DNA from: Leucaena leucocephala
Taxonomy: Eukaryota > Streptophyta > Magnoliopsida > Fabales > Fabaceae
DNA: 64,000 nt
Assembly: GCA_037074615.1 (NCBI GenBank)
Contig: CM073538.1
Coordinates: 23,089,068-23,153,067 of the forward strand
Direction: 5' to 3'
The translations under genes and the position numbers were made by a program. Below the pieces are notes generated by a model. It was not told the DNA's origin and made no database searches. It saw nothing but the letters and a program-made list of their open reading frames with translations. Below, in pieces: positions 49,734 to 62,890 of the stretch (position 1 is the first letter of the stretch; each line of letters starts with the position of its first letter).

Positions 49734-50599
49734 GAAGGAACTTTATTTTCCTCCAAACTATACAGAAATGCTGCACATTTGAAGTGGGATATATTAGCGC
49801 ATAAACATCTAGTATTTACTGCATCCTGAAGTTGGTATAATGATGCCGGATTAACAAATGTTACTTTAAAACAGGCAAAAATGAAACACAACTGGTCATA
49901 GGATCACTCTTGACAAAACAATCTGCATAAATCCTAGTTTCCAAACATCAAACACACGCAGGCAAAACAATCAAGCGTTGCTGGGTTAGTACACGTTTCT
50001 AATTAAAATTTTAAGGAAAAAGACACTCAAGTCTAAACAAATCGCTATGGCTTGTTTATCTAACTAAACCAACTAGCCAGAGTCAACTGAAATACCCAAA
50101 ACTAGTAATTAGGAACAAGTTCTGCACAAAACTTGATCATAACCTCTTCTGATTTCCCTTGTTGCATCTCGTAAACGTTACAAACAAACAACACAAAATT
50201 TCCAGGAAAACCATAAGTGGGCCGAGTAAAAGCTTTCGGATTTGATTATCAGATAAACAATTACCATGATAAAATCCACCACCCTCTAAAAATTTCAGAA
50301 GAAAACAAGACTGGGTAAAGAAGAAAGAACAACTTTTAGCAGTCCCAATCGTTAGAATGATCAGAATATATGAATGAGAAAGGAAGAATTCTTACTGATC
50401 TCAGACCACTCAGAGAGCGTGCCAGGTCAAAATCAAAGACACATCTTCAGAGATTATCAATGGAAGGATTAAGAAGTATCTGCACCATATGGGATCTCTG
50501 TGGTCGGGGGCTTACCCAAATGCCGCCCCGTCACCTCGCATCGGTGGAGAGCGGTCCGTTATGAACTATGAAGTAGAAAAGAGGGAGTCCAAAACAGAC

Positions 50600-52900
50600 C
50601 AGCGAATTTTCGAATTTAAATTTTTAAATAGAGAGCTTGTATTTTTATTAAATTAAAGTAATTTTTAAATATCAATTATTAAATTTAACTTGTATTTACA
50701 TTAGCATAATAGGTATTCAAACTTTAAAAGACCAAAAAAAATAAAAATAAAGGATCAAATGAAAATGTCTTTTTTTGGGGCCATCGACCAAATTAAAATG
50801 TCTAAAGTGCCATCACTCCAGTCAAAAATCAAGACCAATGCAATAAGCACATCAATAAAAAATTCTCTTTGCTTATATTTCATAAAAATATTTCCCCATA
50901 ATTTAATTTTTGTAAAATAATTAATAGCTCATCCTTTTTACACATTGGAATATTTCAAACACGTAAAACATGCAGCAAACATAAAAGTTCATATTTAAAT
51001 ACATGTTTGTTTGGAATTAGTCTAATTTATTTATATACTTGTAATAACTGTCTTTTTTTGTATGGATGTGATGAGAATATTTTATTGGTATGTGTAAGTG
51101 TTGGGCTTGTTTTCTACAGCGTTTGAGATTTTACTTTTTTTTACCCAAAAATTATTTTTGCATTTTTAGGATATTTTAAAATAAAAAAATAAAATAAAAG
51201 CAAGCTTAAAAGGGTAGCAAAGCTGTTTTTTCAAAGTTCATGTATATCAGCACTCTAAATTAATTTTAAAAAAATAATTAGTATCATAAAATATTGAAAA
51301 ATATAATTAATACTTTAAACTAATTTAGAAATATGATCAATAACATAAAGTATTTAAATTGGTATAATTATATTCTTTTACTAATAGTAACAAATTTCCA
51401 TGTCTAATCCATGTGATAAAAATTTTTTATTTCAACATATTATTATTTAAAAAGTCACATGTATCATATTATTTATAAAATTTACATATGAATATTAAAA
51501 TTTTTTATAATTTATTTAGTATAATTTATTAAAATAATATTATATATATGATATTTTAAACAATAATATGTTAAAATAAAAAGTTAATGTGATATTATCA
51601 AATAAAAATTTATATTTTTATTAACAAATAGATAAAATTATAATAATTTAAATATTTTAAAGTGTTAATTGTATTTTTAAAATTAATTGAAAATACTAAT
51701 TATATATTTAAATATTTTAAAATACTAATTATATTTTTAAAATTAATTCGGCAGTATGTGTTGATTTTTCCCCATTGGAGAGCGAGGTAAGAATTGGAGA
51801 GGGGACGATCATTGCTTGTATATATGCTTTAATATTTTATTTTTTAAAGGGCCATCCCTGAATAAATGATTAAACTTAAACTTTAAACTAAAAGTAATTA
51901 TTATTTGTAGATATTGATTAAAATTTGCCATCATATCATATCATATCAGACAAGCTTTGCGGGAGAATGAGATAAATCGTATTGTTTTTATTTTGTGAAT
52001 AATATGCTTCGTTTTTATAAACTTTATATTATATATAACATATATTAATTTAATAAAATTAGCTGGTGATATTGTCAACCAATAGCACTCATTAAGTGTC
52101 TTCTTTCTCTTAAAAATTAAACATTTAAGATATATACATGAATTCAATCCATTTGACAAAAGATGAAAAAATAGTAATAGTAAATAAATAAAATTGATTC
52201 ATAAAAAGAATTTAAAGACTCTAATATTATTTAATATAATATTTTTCCTATATTTAACGAGATAAAAAAAATAGTTAGATCCTTGATAGCCAATTTAATA
52301 CTAGATAAAAAAAATGGTTAAAAGAGATACAATTAGTGAATACTTCAACTAAAACTCGATTGTGAATCTAATATATAATATTAGAAGAGGCTGCTAAGAA
52401 ATAATTAATATCAATATTTTTCCTTTTTAATAGTAATTATCAAAGTCTCAAATCTAGATAACTAGAGAGTTGCGTTACTTCTTTGATGGTCAATATAAAA
52501 TATATGAATATGCATCAATAGTAATAATCAACGTCAATATATCATTAATTTCAATGTAAAAAATATCAATGGGGGTTGCATGTAATCATTCTTTGTGCTT
52601 TGATTCTTTGTTCATCCATGTTATTGGACTCGCCTATAATTTTATTTTCATTCATTCGATGCTTATTCACATATTTAAATACAGATAATACAATATTTGA
52701 AAATCATTTTAGTCATGATCTCTTCTGCATCTCAGTGTACGAGAAAAAATATCTAGTTTATACTAATCTCTGCAATTTGGCATTTGCATATGGGGAAAAA
52801 GAAAGAGGTTGAAAATGCCTGATTCCACTTGCTTCTTTGAACAAACAAGATTCTTAACACTATACTTCACTTATGATCAAGTAAAGTATCATCTCCAGCG
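50600..52900. other. AT-rich intergenic region
   Basis: Very AT-rich. At 51640-51745 a short unit (AATACTAATTATATTTTTAAAATTAATT-like) is repeated imperfectly two to three times. The region just upstream of the PMT pseudogene (about 50340-50560) may be its old first noncoding exon and promoter. No gene is supported. Confidence 0.45.
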
Positions 52901-52956
52901 TGCGGTCCACCATTTAGTGAAGGAACTTGCCAAGAGTTGCAATTTGAATCTGTTGC

Positions 52957-53303
52957 CTATTTGTTTTCCATCATAAAATACTTCAAGTCATTGCGCTCAT
53001 GCTGCACCCTCCCTGTGATCTCCAGGCATAAACCCTTGCTCAGCCCTTTCTTTGGTTGTCTGTCTTTCCCAGACTTGTTACTTAAGCCCGGCTCCATAAA
53101 AATTGGTTGAAGCTTGAGATTTGGGTTTGGCTTGATCCGGTTCACTTCCCTTTCATCCGGCGGACGCATTATTCTATTTCCAGACTGTAATCCTGAATCT
53201 TCATCTTCATTCAGAAGCACCTGCAAGATTGATGACATAGTCCAAATGAAAAAATGGATAGATACAAGACTGGGTTCGCTTGGAAACAAGCGCGCGCGCG
53301 CGC

Positions 53304-53340
<37 letters not shown>

Positions 53341-55633
53341 TAACGTTAAAGGGATTGGTAGAGAATCAAATGAATCTGATACTTCCTCAAGTAAAGTTCA
53401 CACACAACTGATCACAGGAAGCGTCTAAATTAAGAGGCCTTCTGCGTTCAGACATATGGATTCATGGAATGAAAGATGCATTTGTTTCGAATCCTACTCA
53501 TAAGATAATTCAAGCAGTAACTTCAATAATATCACTGAGAAAAAACCTTGCGGCCAACTAGATCAAAAGTTACAACAACTTTACTCCGTTTGGCTCGTTC
53601 TGCATCCTCCATCTCTTCCTGTTTCTTCTTTAGAAGTTCTTTTTCCTGAGGAAAAATTGAAAATTTTCAGCCACTAAGTGATATACTGCTGGAAGACAAT
53701 TACAAGTTGCGAACAAAGATACCTCCTTCGATAACCAACTGTTTCCATCAATCTCATAGTAGTCACTTTGGTCATCAAAAACTGTTGTTCGAGCTGCAGA
53801 GTTTCGGTCATAATCAACAAGCCTCTTTGCATAAGCTTCAGCAGCAGCTTCTACTTCTGACAAGGGAGTCAAACCTTCTTCCAGACCCGCATATGTGCTC
53901 CCTTCTTTCAACACAAGAGAACCGCAGAAATGGCAAGGTCCCTCTCCTTCCTGTTCACAAACTATTTTTCCACAAGATAAGCAATTGCTGATTAGTTTGT
54001 GTCGCCGTGCTTGACATGAGCATGGTCTTCCTTGCTGAAATACAATCGACCCTTTTGCAGCCTCAGCAAGTGAAACAATTTTCCCGGCCTTCTTCTTTTT
54101 AGAATTCACTTGATTTCCTTTATTTGATGTTTTTGATTCACTTCCTAGACTTGGAATCTGATTTTCCTGATTTTTGGCAACCAAATTTTGTTTGGGTTCC
54201 AACTGATGGCTGGAGACTGTCACTCCTTTTGGTGTTCTCAATGATTTTTTAGTTCCACTAGCAGATGCTTCAACTGAAGGTGGTTTGACATAGGTATGCA
54301 ACTTAGAGGTAGGACCATCTGACTTGTTGCTAAATTCTGACTGAGCTCTCCGTCGCAAGTATTCTTCAATCACAGTTTTGCCTGCTTCTTGGCCGATTAT
54401 ATTCTGCAAAGATAATCAACATCAAGCCATTTAGTGCTGCATTTTCCTTTCTATATCGAACTAGTAACTGCATTTACCTGATCAAGGGAGAATGCCAGGC
54501 CCCCCTACAAAAATTCATCTTTTTTTAACCTTCACTACAAAAAATACCTAAATATAGTGTTTTAATATGATTGTAATGGTTAAATATTAAAAGTTAACGT
54601 CTGCACAAAATCCATTCAAATGTTAAATTGCAAGAGCATGTTTATTGATAGTATAGTCATATTTGAACTTGAAGGGGTTAGTAATCTGGTAGTATCAGCC
54701 ATGGGTCTAACAGACAAGTAGCCCTAAAATCAATAGCAGGGAAGAATGAAAAAGAAAGATAAGAGTAGGGGGAAAGAATTGTCAAAACAGAAATCTTTTT
54801 CCCCTGCTAACTACGCCCAACAACTTATAACAAATAGTAGCCTTATTATGTTAATACGCCCAGCAACTTAACAATCTTAAATTTGAAGGTAAATATCATT
54901 GTTCTAACAAAGATAGAGATTCTCATATTTAGACCAGATGCACCGCGCAAGGTGCCTTGCATCAGTACCAACCAGAAAATATTTAAATGAAAAGGTGAAA
55001 GCTCATATTTGCCTACATGATAGAACACCTAGTCGTCTGTAAATTATGGAACAGGTCCCAAGGGAAATATCCCCACCATTATTAACTGATTCCATGACTT
55101 CCACCCCAGAGTTCCTTGCCCAATTACAGAAAAAATCATAGATATTCAGAAACTCTTTTTTCCTCTTAAAGTCTACTTCCTTCCCCATTCAGTTGCATTT
55201 CAATTGCCCTAGGTAAAGTTATAAATTAGGAGTTTATTCATCGCTGTAGGACCTAAATACTGTAAGATAGCCACAGAAATACTTAATGAACTCAATTCCA
55301 TAGAATCGTATTCACAAGGATTTCAGCAATTGGCTCGTGCATTGTTTAACCATAGAACACCAAGTAAAGCAGTAAAAGTAATTAATATAATCTAATTGCG
55401 CTGAATCAAAAATTAAAACAGGAAACAAAATCATCAATCTGTAGAATATGGGAAAGGAAAAGAGAGAGCAAGATTACATCAAGGTACTCTTTGGCATCAC
55501 GAGGATCAGCAAGGTTGCAGTAAGAAACAAGGCCAGAAATAATATCTTTATCGAGGCCTAAGCCCAAACCAGTTTCAATCCTTTGGCATAGATCAAACAA
55601 GGCGTTCTCCAACCACTCTCCCGGCGATTCCAT
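52957..55633 (-). CDS. TRIP4: ASC-1/TRIP4-type zinc-finger transcription coactivator
   Basis: Plant homologue of activating signal cointegrator 1, a subunit of the ASCC complex known in animals for transcription coactivation and ribosome/RNA quality control. Four exons on the minus strand: 55478-55633, 53723-54403, 53547-53645 and 52957-53220, encoding 399 residues, the usual plant length. An N-terminal helical region (MESPGEWLENALFDLCQRI, ISGLVSYCNLADPRDAKEYL) precedes a Lys/Ser linker. The C2HC5 zinc finger follows: CSCQARRHKLISNCLSCGKI, VCEQEGEGPCHFCG. Then DYYEIDGNSWLSKEEKELL leads to a charged helix (KKKQEEMEDAERAKRSK) and VVVTFDLVGRKV. The C-terminal ASCH domain of animal ASC-1 is not evident, as I recall for plant members. 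Phases close and no lesion is seen. Intron 3 carries a (CG)n(TA)n microsatellite. Confidence 0.93.
53289..53338 (+). repeat. (CG)n plus (TA)n microsatellite in ASC-1 intron 3
   Basis: A GCGCGCGCGCGCGC run followed directly by CACAAA and about 32 bp of TA repeats. Alternating purine-pyrimidine throughout, so potentially Z-DNA or cruciform forming. Confidence 0.85.
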
Positions 55634-55689
55634 CTCTCTAACCTTCCAAAGCGGCTCAGGCTATTGAGTTCCTAATTCGCCGCCAGATC

Positions 55690-56870
55690 TTCGCAGGTAG
55701 GGAGGGGTCAGAAAATATATTTTTATGTACAACTTTACCCTTAATTTTTTAAGTTGTTTTTTCAAAAATGTTTAACTAAAAATAATGAAATATTACATTT
55801 AATATATAAATTTACAACTTTACAATTATTAATATTGAATAAATATAATTATAGTATAAGTAATAGCTAGTAATAATATATCCACAATAATACATATGTA
55901 ATAATTATAATTATGTGTATATTCTTTTCTAATGTTTTAACATATCAAAATTCTCACGAATTACATCTTTACTCTTTTCTTTTAATTGTTTTTGTGAAGC
56001 TAACGCTTTTATACTCTGCTCGCACCTCCCCCAAACCAACAAACCATGAATTCGAGACGCTCCAACATCATAGCTTCTGTCTGTCTTTCTAAAATTTCAA
56101 ATTTCATACATTAAACACGGCTTCACACTCTCCAGTTCGTTGCATCATCTTCTTCTGCCGATTTCTATCGCTTAGTCTGACAATTCTTGCAGTGAAATAC
56201 TCTTGGCCCACATCTACACCGGAGGAAGACAACTACCTCCTAACGCCTTTGATTCTGGAAAGTTGTAGAGTAGTGGACACGACTACGGCGACAGCGGGCT
56301 AGGGGTGGCAGACATGATGTGACAATGCTCGATGTGGAGGGAATGCAGAAAGAGAGTAGCATTTGTAGGGGAGAAGAAGACTTCAACGTAGTTTGGGAAT
56401 ATTAAAAATAAACATAGGTAAAACAGTCACTTTAAGTAAAAATATTTCGCTTTAGGTAACACAATGACTTTAATTATTTTTTCCAAATGACTGAAATTAA
56501 GTTATACCTTAATATCAATAAGATATTAAAATGATATAAAATAAAGTCAACTGATTGCTCTCTTCTTAATTTAATGTATTTTCAACTGCTCTTTGCATGG
56601 TCCAAATTTCAGATCATATGAATCTCCTCCATACATTTTAATCAGTATATAATTTTTAAACACTCCGACGCTTATCGAATTTCAAGCTCCAAGTATAAAA
56701 ATATAAAGGATCCTTGGAGAGCAAGCAATTGATTCTTCAAGGCCAACATCCTTATCCTGAAAGTACATGGCACTTGAAAATGGGCAAGGGCCAAGTCAAC
56801 AACTTGGGAAGCAAGTCCAAAACTATTTGGAACCTACAAAGTATTTCCCATTACAGGAGAACACTTGCTA
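55690..56870. other. Intergenic region upstream of ASC-1
   Basis: Presumed ASC-1 promoter followed by AT-rich sequence. An ORF at 56714-56896 has no family signature and overlaps the leader of the GST fragment. Confidence 0.4.
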
Positions 56871-56877
56871 GAGCGCT

Positions 56878-57212
56878 ATGGCGGAGCAGAAGGTGATCCT
56901 ACATGGCATGTGGGTTAGCCCTTCTGGGAAGAGGGTGGATTGGCCTTAAAGTTGAAGCACGTCCCTTTGATTACGTTGAAGAAGATTTGAGCAACAAAAG
57001 CGAGTTGCTTCTCGAGTATAATCCTGTGTTCAAGAAAGTTCCAGTACTTTTCCACAACGGAAACACCATTTCTGACTCAAACTTCATCCTTGAGTACATT
57101 GATGAGACCTGGAAACATGGCCCCAAAATTGCTCCCTGAGGACCCCTATAGAAGAGCTCAAGAAGGCTTCTGGTCTAAGTTCATCCTCTGGTCTAAGTTC
57201 ATCCAGGAACAG
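56878..57212 (+). pseudogene. Tau-class glutathione S-transferase fragment (exon 1 only)
   Basis: Exon 1 of a GSTU gene: MAEQKVILHGMWVSP (G-site N-terminus with the catalytic Ser), PFDYVEEDLSNKSELLLEYN, KKVPVLFHNGNTISDSNFIL and EYIDETWKHGPK, then PEDPYRRAQEGFW, ending at a good donor (GTAATT at 57213). Lesions: one base missing near 56939 gives an early TAA; one extra A near 57127 breaks the frame again; and an 18-bp tandem duplication (TCTGGTCTAAGTTCATCC) lies near 57168-57204. No second exon is found in the following 2 kb. Confidence 0.88.
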
Positions 57213-57283
57213 GTAATTCTGCATCTTGGCGCCTTAGGAATTGATAAGACACAATATTACCTTGTTAATTCATATCATTTTAT

Positions 57284-57648
57284 AAGTTTTTATGAAGTTT
57301 ATTGAGTTTAAATGCATGTTTTGACATAATTTTATGATAATTTGGAATCTATTTGTGATTTATGGAAATTGTGTGATTTTAGGGATAAAATAGTAATCAT
57401 TTCATTAAATTGAGTTAATTATGAGAATATAGAATATTACAAATATTTCAATTTATATTTCAGGATAAAGTTTTTATGAAGTTTATTAAGCTTAAATGCA
57501 TGTTTTGACATAATTTTATGATTATTTTGGAATCTGTGTAATTTATGAAAAAATTGTGATTTTAGGGATAAAATAATAATTATTCTATTAAATTGAGTTA
57601 ATTATAAGAATATGGAATATTACAAATATTTCAATTTGCATTCAGGAT
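57284..57648 (+). repeat. Two-copy 184-bp tandem repeat
   Basis: Unit 1 starts at 57284 and unit 2 at 57468 (both AAGTTTTTATGAAG...). They share GCATGTTTTGACATAATTTT, TGTGATTTTAGGGATAAAAT and CAGGATAAAG. The units differ at scattered bases, so the duplication is not recent. Noncoding. Confidence 0.85.
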
Positions 57649-57649
57649 A

Positions 57650-59640
57650 AAGTCATGGTCAATTTAAAATGTCAATCAAGAACTTGAAAAAATCTCACCT
57701 AAGGACAAGCAAGATTTAGGAATAGCAGAGAAGGACCAAAGGTTGAATTGCTTTTTAAGGAAGGGGCTGTGTAGTTCGTTGCGGCGAGCATATCAGGACA
57801 ACATCAGAAAAGTGCAGCTCGTCGTTCTGGCCATTTAGAACCTGGAATCCAAGACCCACTCGTCCAAACCAACCCATAACCCTCCTAACCCCGACTCCAG
57901 TCGCTCCACTCTGATTAAAAGCAATCCCTAGCCTCCAAATAACCCAAGGCCATCACTTCTCACTATTCCATCCACACCAATAGGCCTCTTCCCCATCTCC
58001 ACTCACTCCATCTCATTTCTTCCACTTCCAGCACCATATATCTCCTCCATGGACGAAGCTTCATTGCTGCTAGTTGAAGCTGGGACCATTGATATGAGGA
58101 GCTAGAAGATCTAACTCTTTGGATTGGGAGCTTGGCTTGAATTGTTGAGCTCATTGGGGAGTTTTTCTATTCTTTCCATTAGCTTTCTCATTGTATTTCA
58201 ATTTTCCTAGGTTTAGGTTGTTGGATTGTGATGTTTGGATTGTGATGTTTTTAAGTTGTGTCTATGGTTGTAATCTTGTTTCTATAGATTGGAGAGAGAC
58301 TCTATGTTAGGTATTTATTTTGTATGGTTGTAATCTACGTTCGGTTGTATGAATATTAGATCTGGTTAATCTAATTTTTTTATATAATTAAATTTAGTAC
58401 CTTGATTAGCATCGTTGGTCAATTGTGCTCAAGTTGAGTATGTCATCGTCGTCGTCTTGCCATTGGCTCATTCATGAGGGTGTTTGATGTAGTTGTGAGC
58501 CTTTGGGTCCAAAGTCTCATCAACAAGTTAATTGACTTAATCAAACAATTTAGAAAATTGTTTTCAATTAAACTCCCATATCAATTGTGAACTATGATTG
58601 CCTAAAACCCATTTCCAAGAGATCACTATCATGCATTTATTCTTTCCACATTTTTATCAAAAATACCAAGAACAAATAGTTTAGGCCATTTATTATTCTT
58701 GCAAGTTATATTATTTTAGCCACAAGCACACTTTCCACTCATTCCAAGATGGGTTTTGCTCTTGTAGAGATTACTGATGATGGATGGGTGATTGATCCGC
58801 TTTTAGGTGTAACATCAAAGAAAATTGTCTCTACAAAACTGGCCAGGGTTACTGTTATTATTTATTTCCTTGCTCTCTGGATGGTGCTGGGAAGAAGTTT
58901 TTTTTTTTTAATAAAGTCAACGTAAAATGTGTGAAGACTATCCAGTTAATACAAGAAATATTCATCCATGATAACAGCTTCTTATGAAGTGCAGATTCGA
59001 ACTCATCAAAGGTGCATCTGGAAACTGTATTCTTTGTCCTGATCCTTCACTCTCTGCTTAGAGGGAAGTAAGAAAAGCAAGATACTTATTTTGGTTTGGT
59101 GGCAAAGCTGCAGCGCGTCTTCTCATTTCTTCATTTTTACGATCTGTTACAAATTATTAAATTGCAGCCACCAATTAAAAATTGAGTTAAACGTCCCAAT
59201 TTTTAAATTATATTTTACTTTATAATAAACAAATAACTTTATCGCAAAACCTTAAATGAATTAACTTAAATTATATATATTAAAAATATGCAAAAAAGCC
59301 TAGCTAATTAGATTAATGTAAAAATTTAAAGTTATATAGATAATTTAGGCGAAGTAAATTTACCATTTGGCTTCGATACTCCAAAATAGCAAGCAAGGGT
59401 AATGGGAGTATCAATAAGATCTATTTTTTAATTTAACAATAACATATTATTATTATTACTACGAATATTATTTTGCAAAATTTAATCAGCATAATTAGGA
59501 ATACAGGCCAAAAAAAATTACAATTACAAATTTTAATTATTTTTATTTAAAAATTACCCGAAAAAGGGGAAAAAGTGGCCCCGAGTGGCCCCCGGGCAGA
59601 GTCGTTGATATCTTTCCTCGATGCCTGAAATGAAATATCA
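57650..59640. repeat. Unclassified repeat-like noncoding region
   Basis: Less AT-rich text with no ORF of known family, a pyrimidine-rich block (57840-58050) and short repeated phrases such as GGATTGTGATGTTT (58223-58255) and ATGGTTGTAATCT (58264-58276, 58323-58335). It looks like the remnant of a long terminal repeat or other transposon, but no terminal repeats, PBS or coding domains could be assigned. Confidence 0.35.
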
Positions 59641-59738
59641 TTGAATTAGCAGTCAGCATTGTCTGCCATGGTTCTCTGGTCTTGAGCCTCAACTTCTACA
59701 CTCTTCGCTATCACCCGGCTTCTATCTCTGCATCTTTC

Positions 59739-62700
59739 ATGGCGCTCTCTGCTACATTATCCGCTCCATCATCGCCAAGCCTAAATATTTCCTCCAAATT
59801 TCGTAGATCCTATTTCTCTCATACCATCAATTTCCATAGGCCTCTTAAAATTAGGGCTTCAACTACTTTTGATTACTCCAATGTCTCTGTAAATGACAAG
59901 CCCGCCCCATCAAAGGTGAGAACGATACTCTGTAATTTTACCCGTACTCTGGTGTTGCTTTTTTTTAATTAATCTCTCTTATCAATTTGACGCTTATTTG
60001 CACCTATATCAGATAAATAGAATAAAGTGGCTATAGATATTGATTTGATGTAACTATGGTTTTAGCGTTTTGAAACTACTATTTAAATATCAGATGTAAG
60101 TTAGACGGAACATTGTGGTCTTCATGTAAATTAATAATTGCACCGAGTGGAGAAAGAAAGGTCAAGTGACTATGCTCAAAAGAACTTCAGAAGTCCGTTA
60201 TGTAGAAATTTCATTTTTAATAGGAACTTTGATGTAATTATTGTTTCAATTAGTCGAAATTCTATTACCCTTTAGTAATCCTTTCCGTTTTGACATTTTC
60301 TTTCTCAGACTAATACTTGGCAATGGAAATTCAAAGACAACAATATCAGTATTTATTATGAAGAGCATGTAAAGGATGGTGCTGAGCCTTCCCAGAATAT
60401 TTTGATCATGCCAACCATTTCTGATGTAAGCACGGTTGAGGAATGGAGAACAGTGGCTGGAGATATTGTCCAACATTATGTCAAAGTCAGTTGGCGAGCA
60501 ACTATAGTTGATTGGCCTGGTCTGGGATATTCTGATAGGCCAAAGATTGATTACAATGCCGATGTCTTGGAAAAGTTTTTGGCTGAATTCATCAACGCAC
60601 CCAATAGTCCAATTAAGCAACCAGGTTATCATGAACAGCCTATGGCTTTTTCCCCCTTATGTCATCCTTTTCAGTTTTGAGCCATATTTCTTGAGAATAA
60701 ATTACACTAACTTCTCAGTTTGACGAAATTACATAGCTCTCTTGTTTCAAGAATCTTATTTAGCTCCTCTGACATTTCACATATATAGCAAAGATCCGTA
60801 TTCCAATTTACTTCCTGTGAACGAAGTTGATTTTATTTTGCATTCCCAAAAAAATAATTTTATTTTTAATATAACTGTAAAGGATGTTAATTTGATGTTA
60901 TATGATTGAAAAAACAGCCAAGTATTGTTTTGGTTTTTTGGAAGGAATGTATATTGTGTAAAAAGGAAACTTTATTGATGAGTAAATTAGAGGTATCTGC
61001 AATATATGTCCATGTCAAAAGAACCAGATATTGCTTTTAGAACCAAAACAATATTAATTGTCATTTAGCCCAATCTCATGGGAGATTATGTAATTTACCA
61101 TGGTATTAGTTTTACATCATCAAACTACGGGAACATTGCAGATAAGATTGATATTCTCATCTTAGAAAAATCGGCGTAATAATTTACTTATTTTCTTGTT
61201 TATAGCGGTTTGAACTAGGATATGTCTTCTGTTATTAATTCATAAGTTTGAGGACTAAAATGTATTGACTTCCACTTTAAAGAGTTCTTTCTCTGGAAGC
61301 CACTACTAAGCTATGCGTAAATGTTGGTTTTGAAAGATATATTGTGACTGCTTACAAGGGCCCCCGAGGACTGGCTGTTAAGTTTTCCGAGGATGAGAAC
61401 CTAAGAATTTAGAAAGGATGGTCATCCTGTCTGGTACGATGAGAAAAGGTCTTTGCAGACAGTTGAACGAGGGATTCCCTGATTAGTCAAGTCATAAAGT
61501 TTTATACAGTGTACTATTTCCAACTAGTTATTTAATCATGAACATACTAGTGCTTACAGATTGATTCCGAATATCTCAGTCCTACCTGACCTAAAACTCA
61601 TCTCTGTTCCTGGATTATATGCATAAATTAGTAAAGAATGACTTACTGTTTTACGCAGTGATAACTGTAATAGTTATTCCTTTCCTGCATCTTATATCCA
61701 ATTAGCAATTACTTTTTATTATAACATGATTCTTCTATTTCCTGAATCAGGTATCATGTCTACCATATTTTTTAAATCCTAGGAGCTAGGTGTTTGTGAC
61801 AAACTTGTTAGGCTTGCTTTCAATTGAATGTCTCCATCAGTTATATATATTTTCATGCACGAGTAATGAGTATTCTAATATGGTGGATGATTAATTAGTG
61901 TACTAACAACATTTATTAAACCAGAAAATGACTTGGTAATTTTCGGAGGAGGCCATGCAGCATCAATAGTACTCCGTGCTGCAAAGAAGGGTTTGGTGAA
62001 GCCCAAAGCTGTAGCTGCTGTTGCTCCTACCTGGGCCGGGCCCCTTCCTATTGTGTTTGGTCGAGATTCTAGCATGGAAACAAGGTAGGTCCATGCCACA
62101 ATTCAAGTGGAATTACCGTTTTCCTTCATGTGGCCTTATGTTCTTCTGAGAAGAAAATGTTACCCGTGATCTGACTTATCTCAGCTGAAATTTGAAATCA
62201 GGGATATTTGTTTAAATTCATCCCCATTATTTCATCTATCTGTTTACAGCTCTTGGCATACCTTTTCATAGATCTTCCCTACTCTGCCAAATGTTGTTTG
62301 GTTTGCATGTACATTTTACACGGCTGTATAATTTAAAGAATCACGCATGCCATTAGTAGATTAACTTGTTTCACAACATAGTATAACTGGTACCTTTTCC
62401 CCTTCCTCATAAAACTTGCAGGTATGGCCTTCTAAGAGGCACCTTGAAGGCCCCCGCGGTTGGCTGGATGATGTATAACATGCTTGTGAGCAATGAGAAG
62501 GCAATTGAATCACAGTACAAATCTCATGTCTATGCAAACCCTGATAATGTGACTCCAGGAATTGTGGAAAGCAGATATGCATTGACAAAACAAAAAGGAG
62601 CTCGTTACTTGCCTGCTGCTTTCTTGACTGGAGAGCTGGACCCCGTAACATCTCGCCAGGAGTTCCTTGAACTCTTTGCATCTTTGGAAGGAAAGACGCC

Positions 62701-62890
62701 AATCCTGGTTGTATCAACCAAAGGATCTCCAAAGAGGACAAAGGCAGAGATGGAAGCTCTTAAAGGGGCCAAAGGAGTGAGCAAGTTTGTGGAGGTTCCA
62801 GGTGCGCTTCTTCCACAAGAGGAGTATCCTGCCATCGTTGCAGAAGAGCTTCACCAGTTCTTGCAAGAATGTTTTGGCTCCCAGGCTTAA
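59739..62890 (+). CDS. Alpha/beta-hydrolase-fold protein, plastid-targeted
   Basis: Four exons: 59739-59915, 60309-60624, 61925-62084 and 62422-62890, giving 373 residues. The first 50 or so residues are Ser/Arg-rich and almost free of acidic residues (MALSATLSAPSSPSLN... RPLKIRAS), a typical chloroplast transit peptide. The mature part is NTWQWKFKDNNISIYYEEH, MPTISDVSTVEEWR, ATIVDWPGLGYSDRP, VIFGGGHAASIVLRA, AAVAPTWAGPLPIVFGRDS, GWMMYNMLVSNEKAIESQY, LTGELDPVTSRQEF and VSKFVEVPGALLPQEEYPA. I recall close Arabidopsis relatives (At1g52510-like) of unknown function. The nucleophile elbow has Gly at the usual Ser position (residue 174 in GGGHAA), so classical serine hydrolysis is doubtful. The start was chosen because the upstream ATG at 59668 reaches a stop after five codons. 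Gene intact. Confidence 0.93.

Noticed and set aside
62361..62835. Minus-strand ORFs over the last hydrolase-fold exon
   Set aside because: Antisense of a clearly conserved exon.
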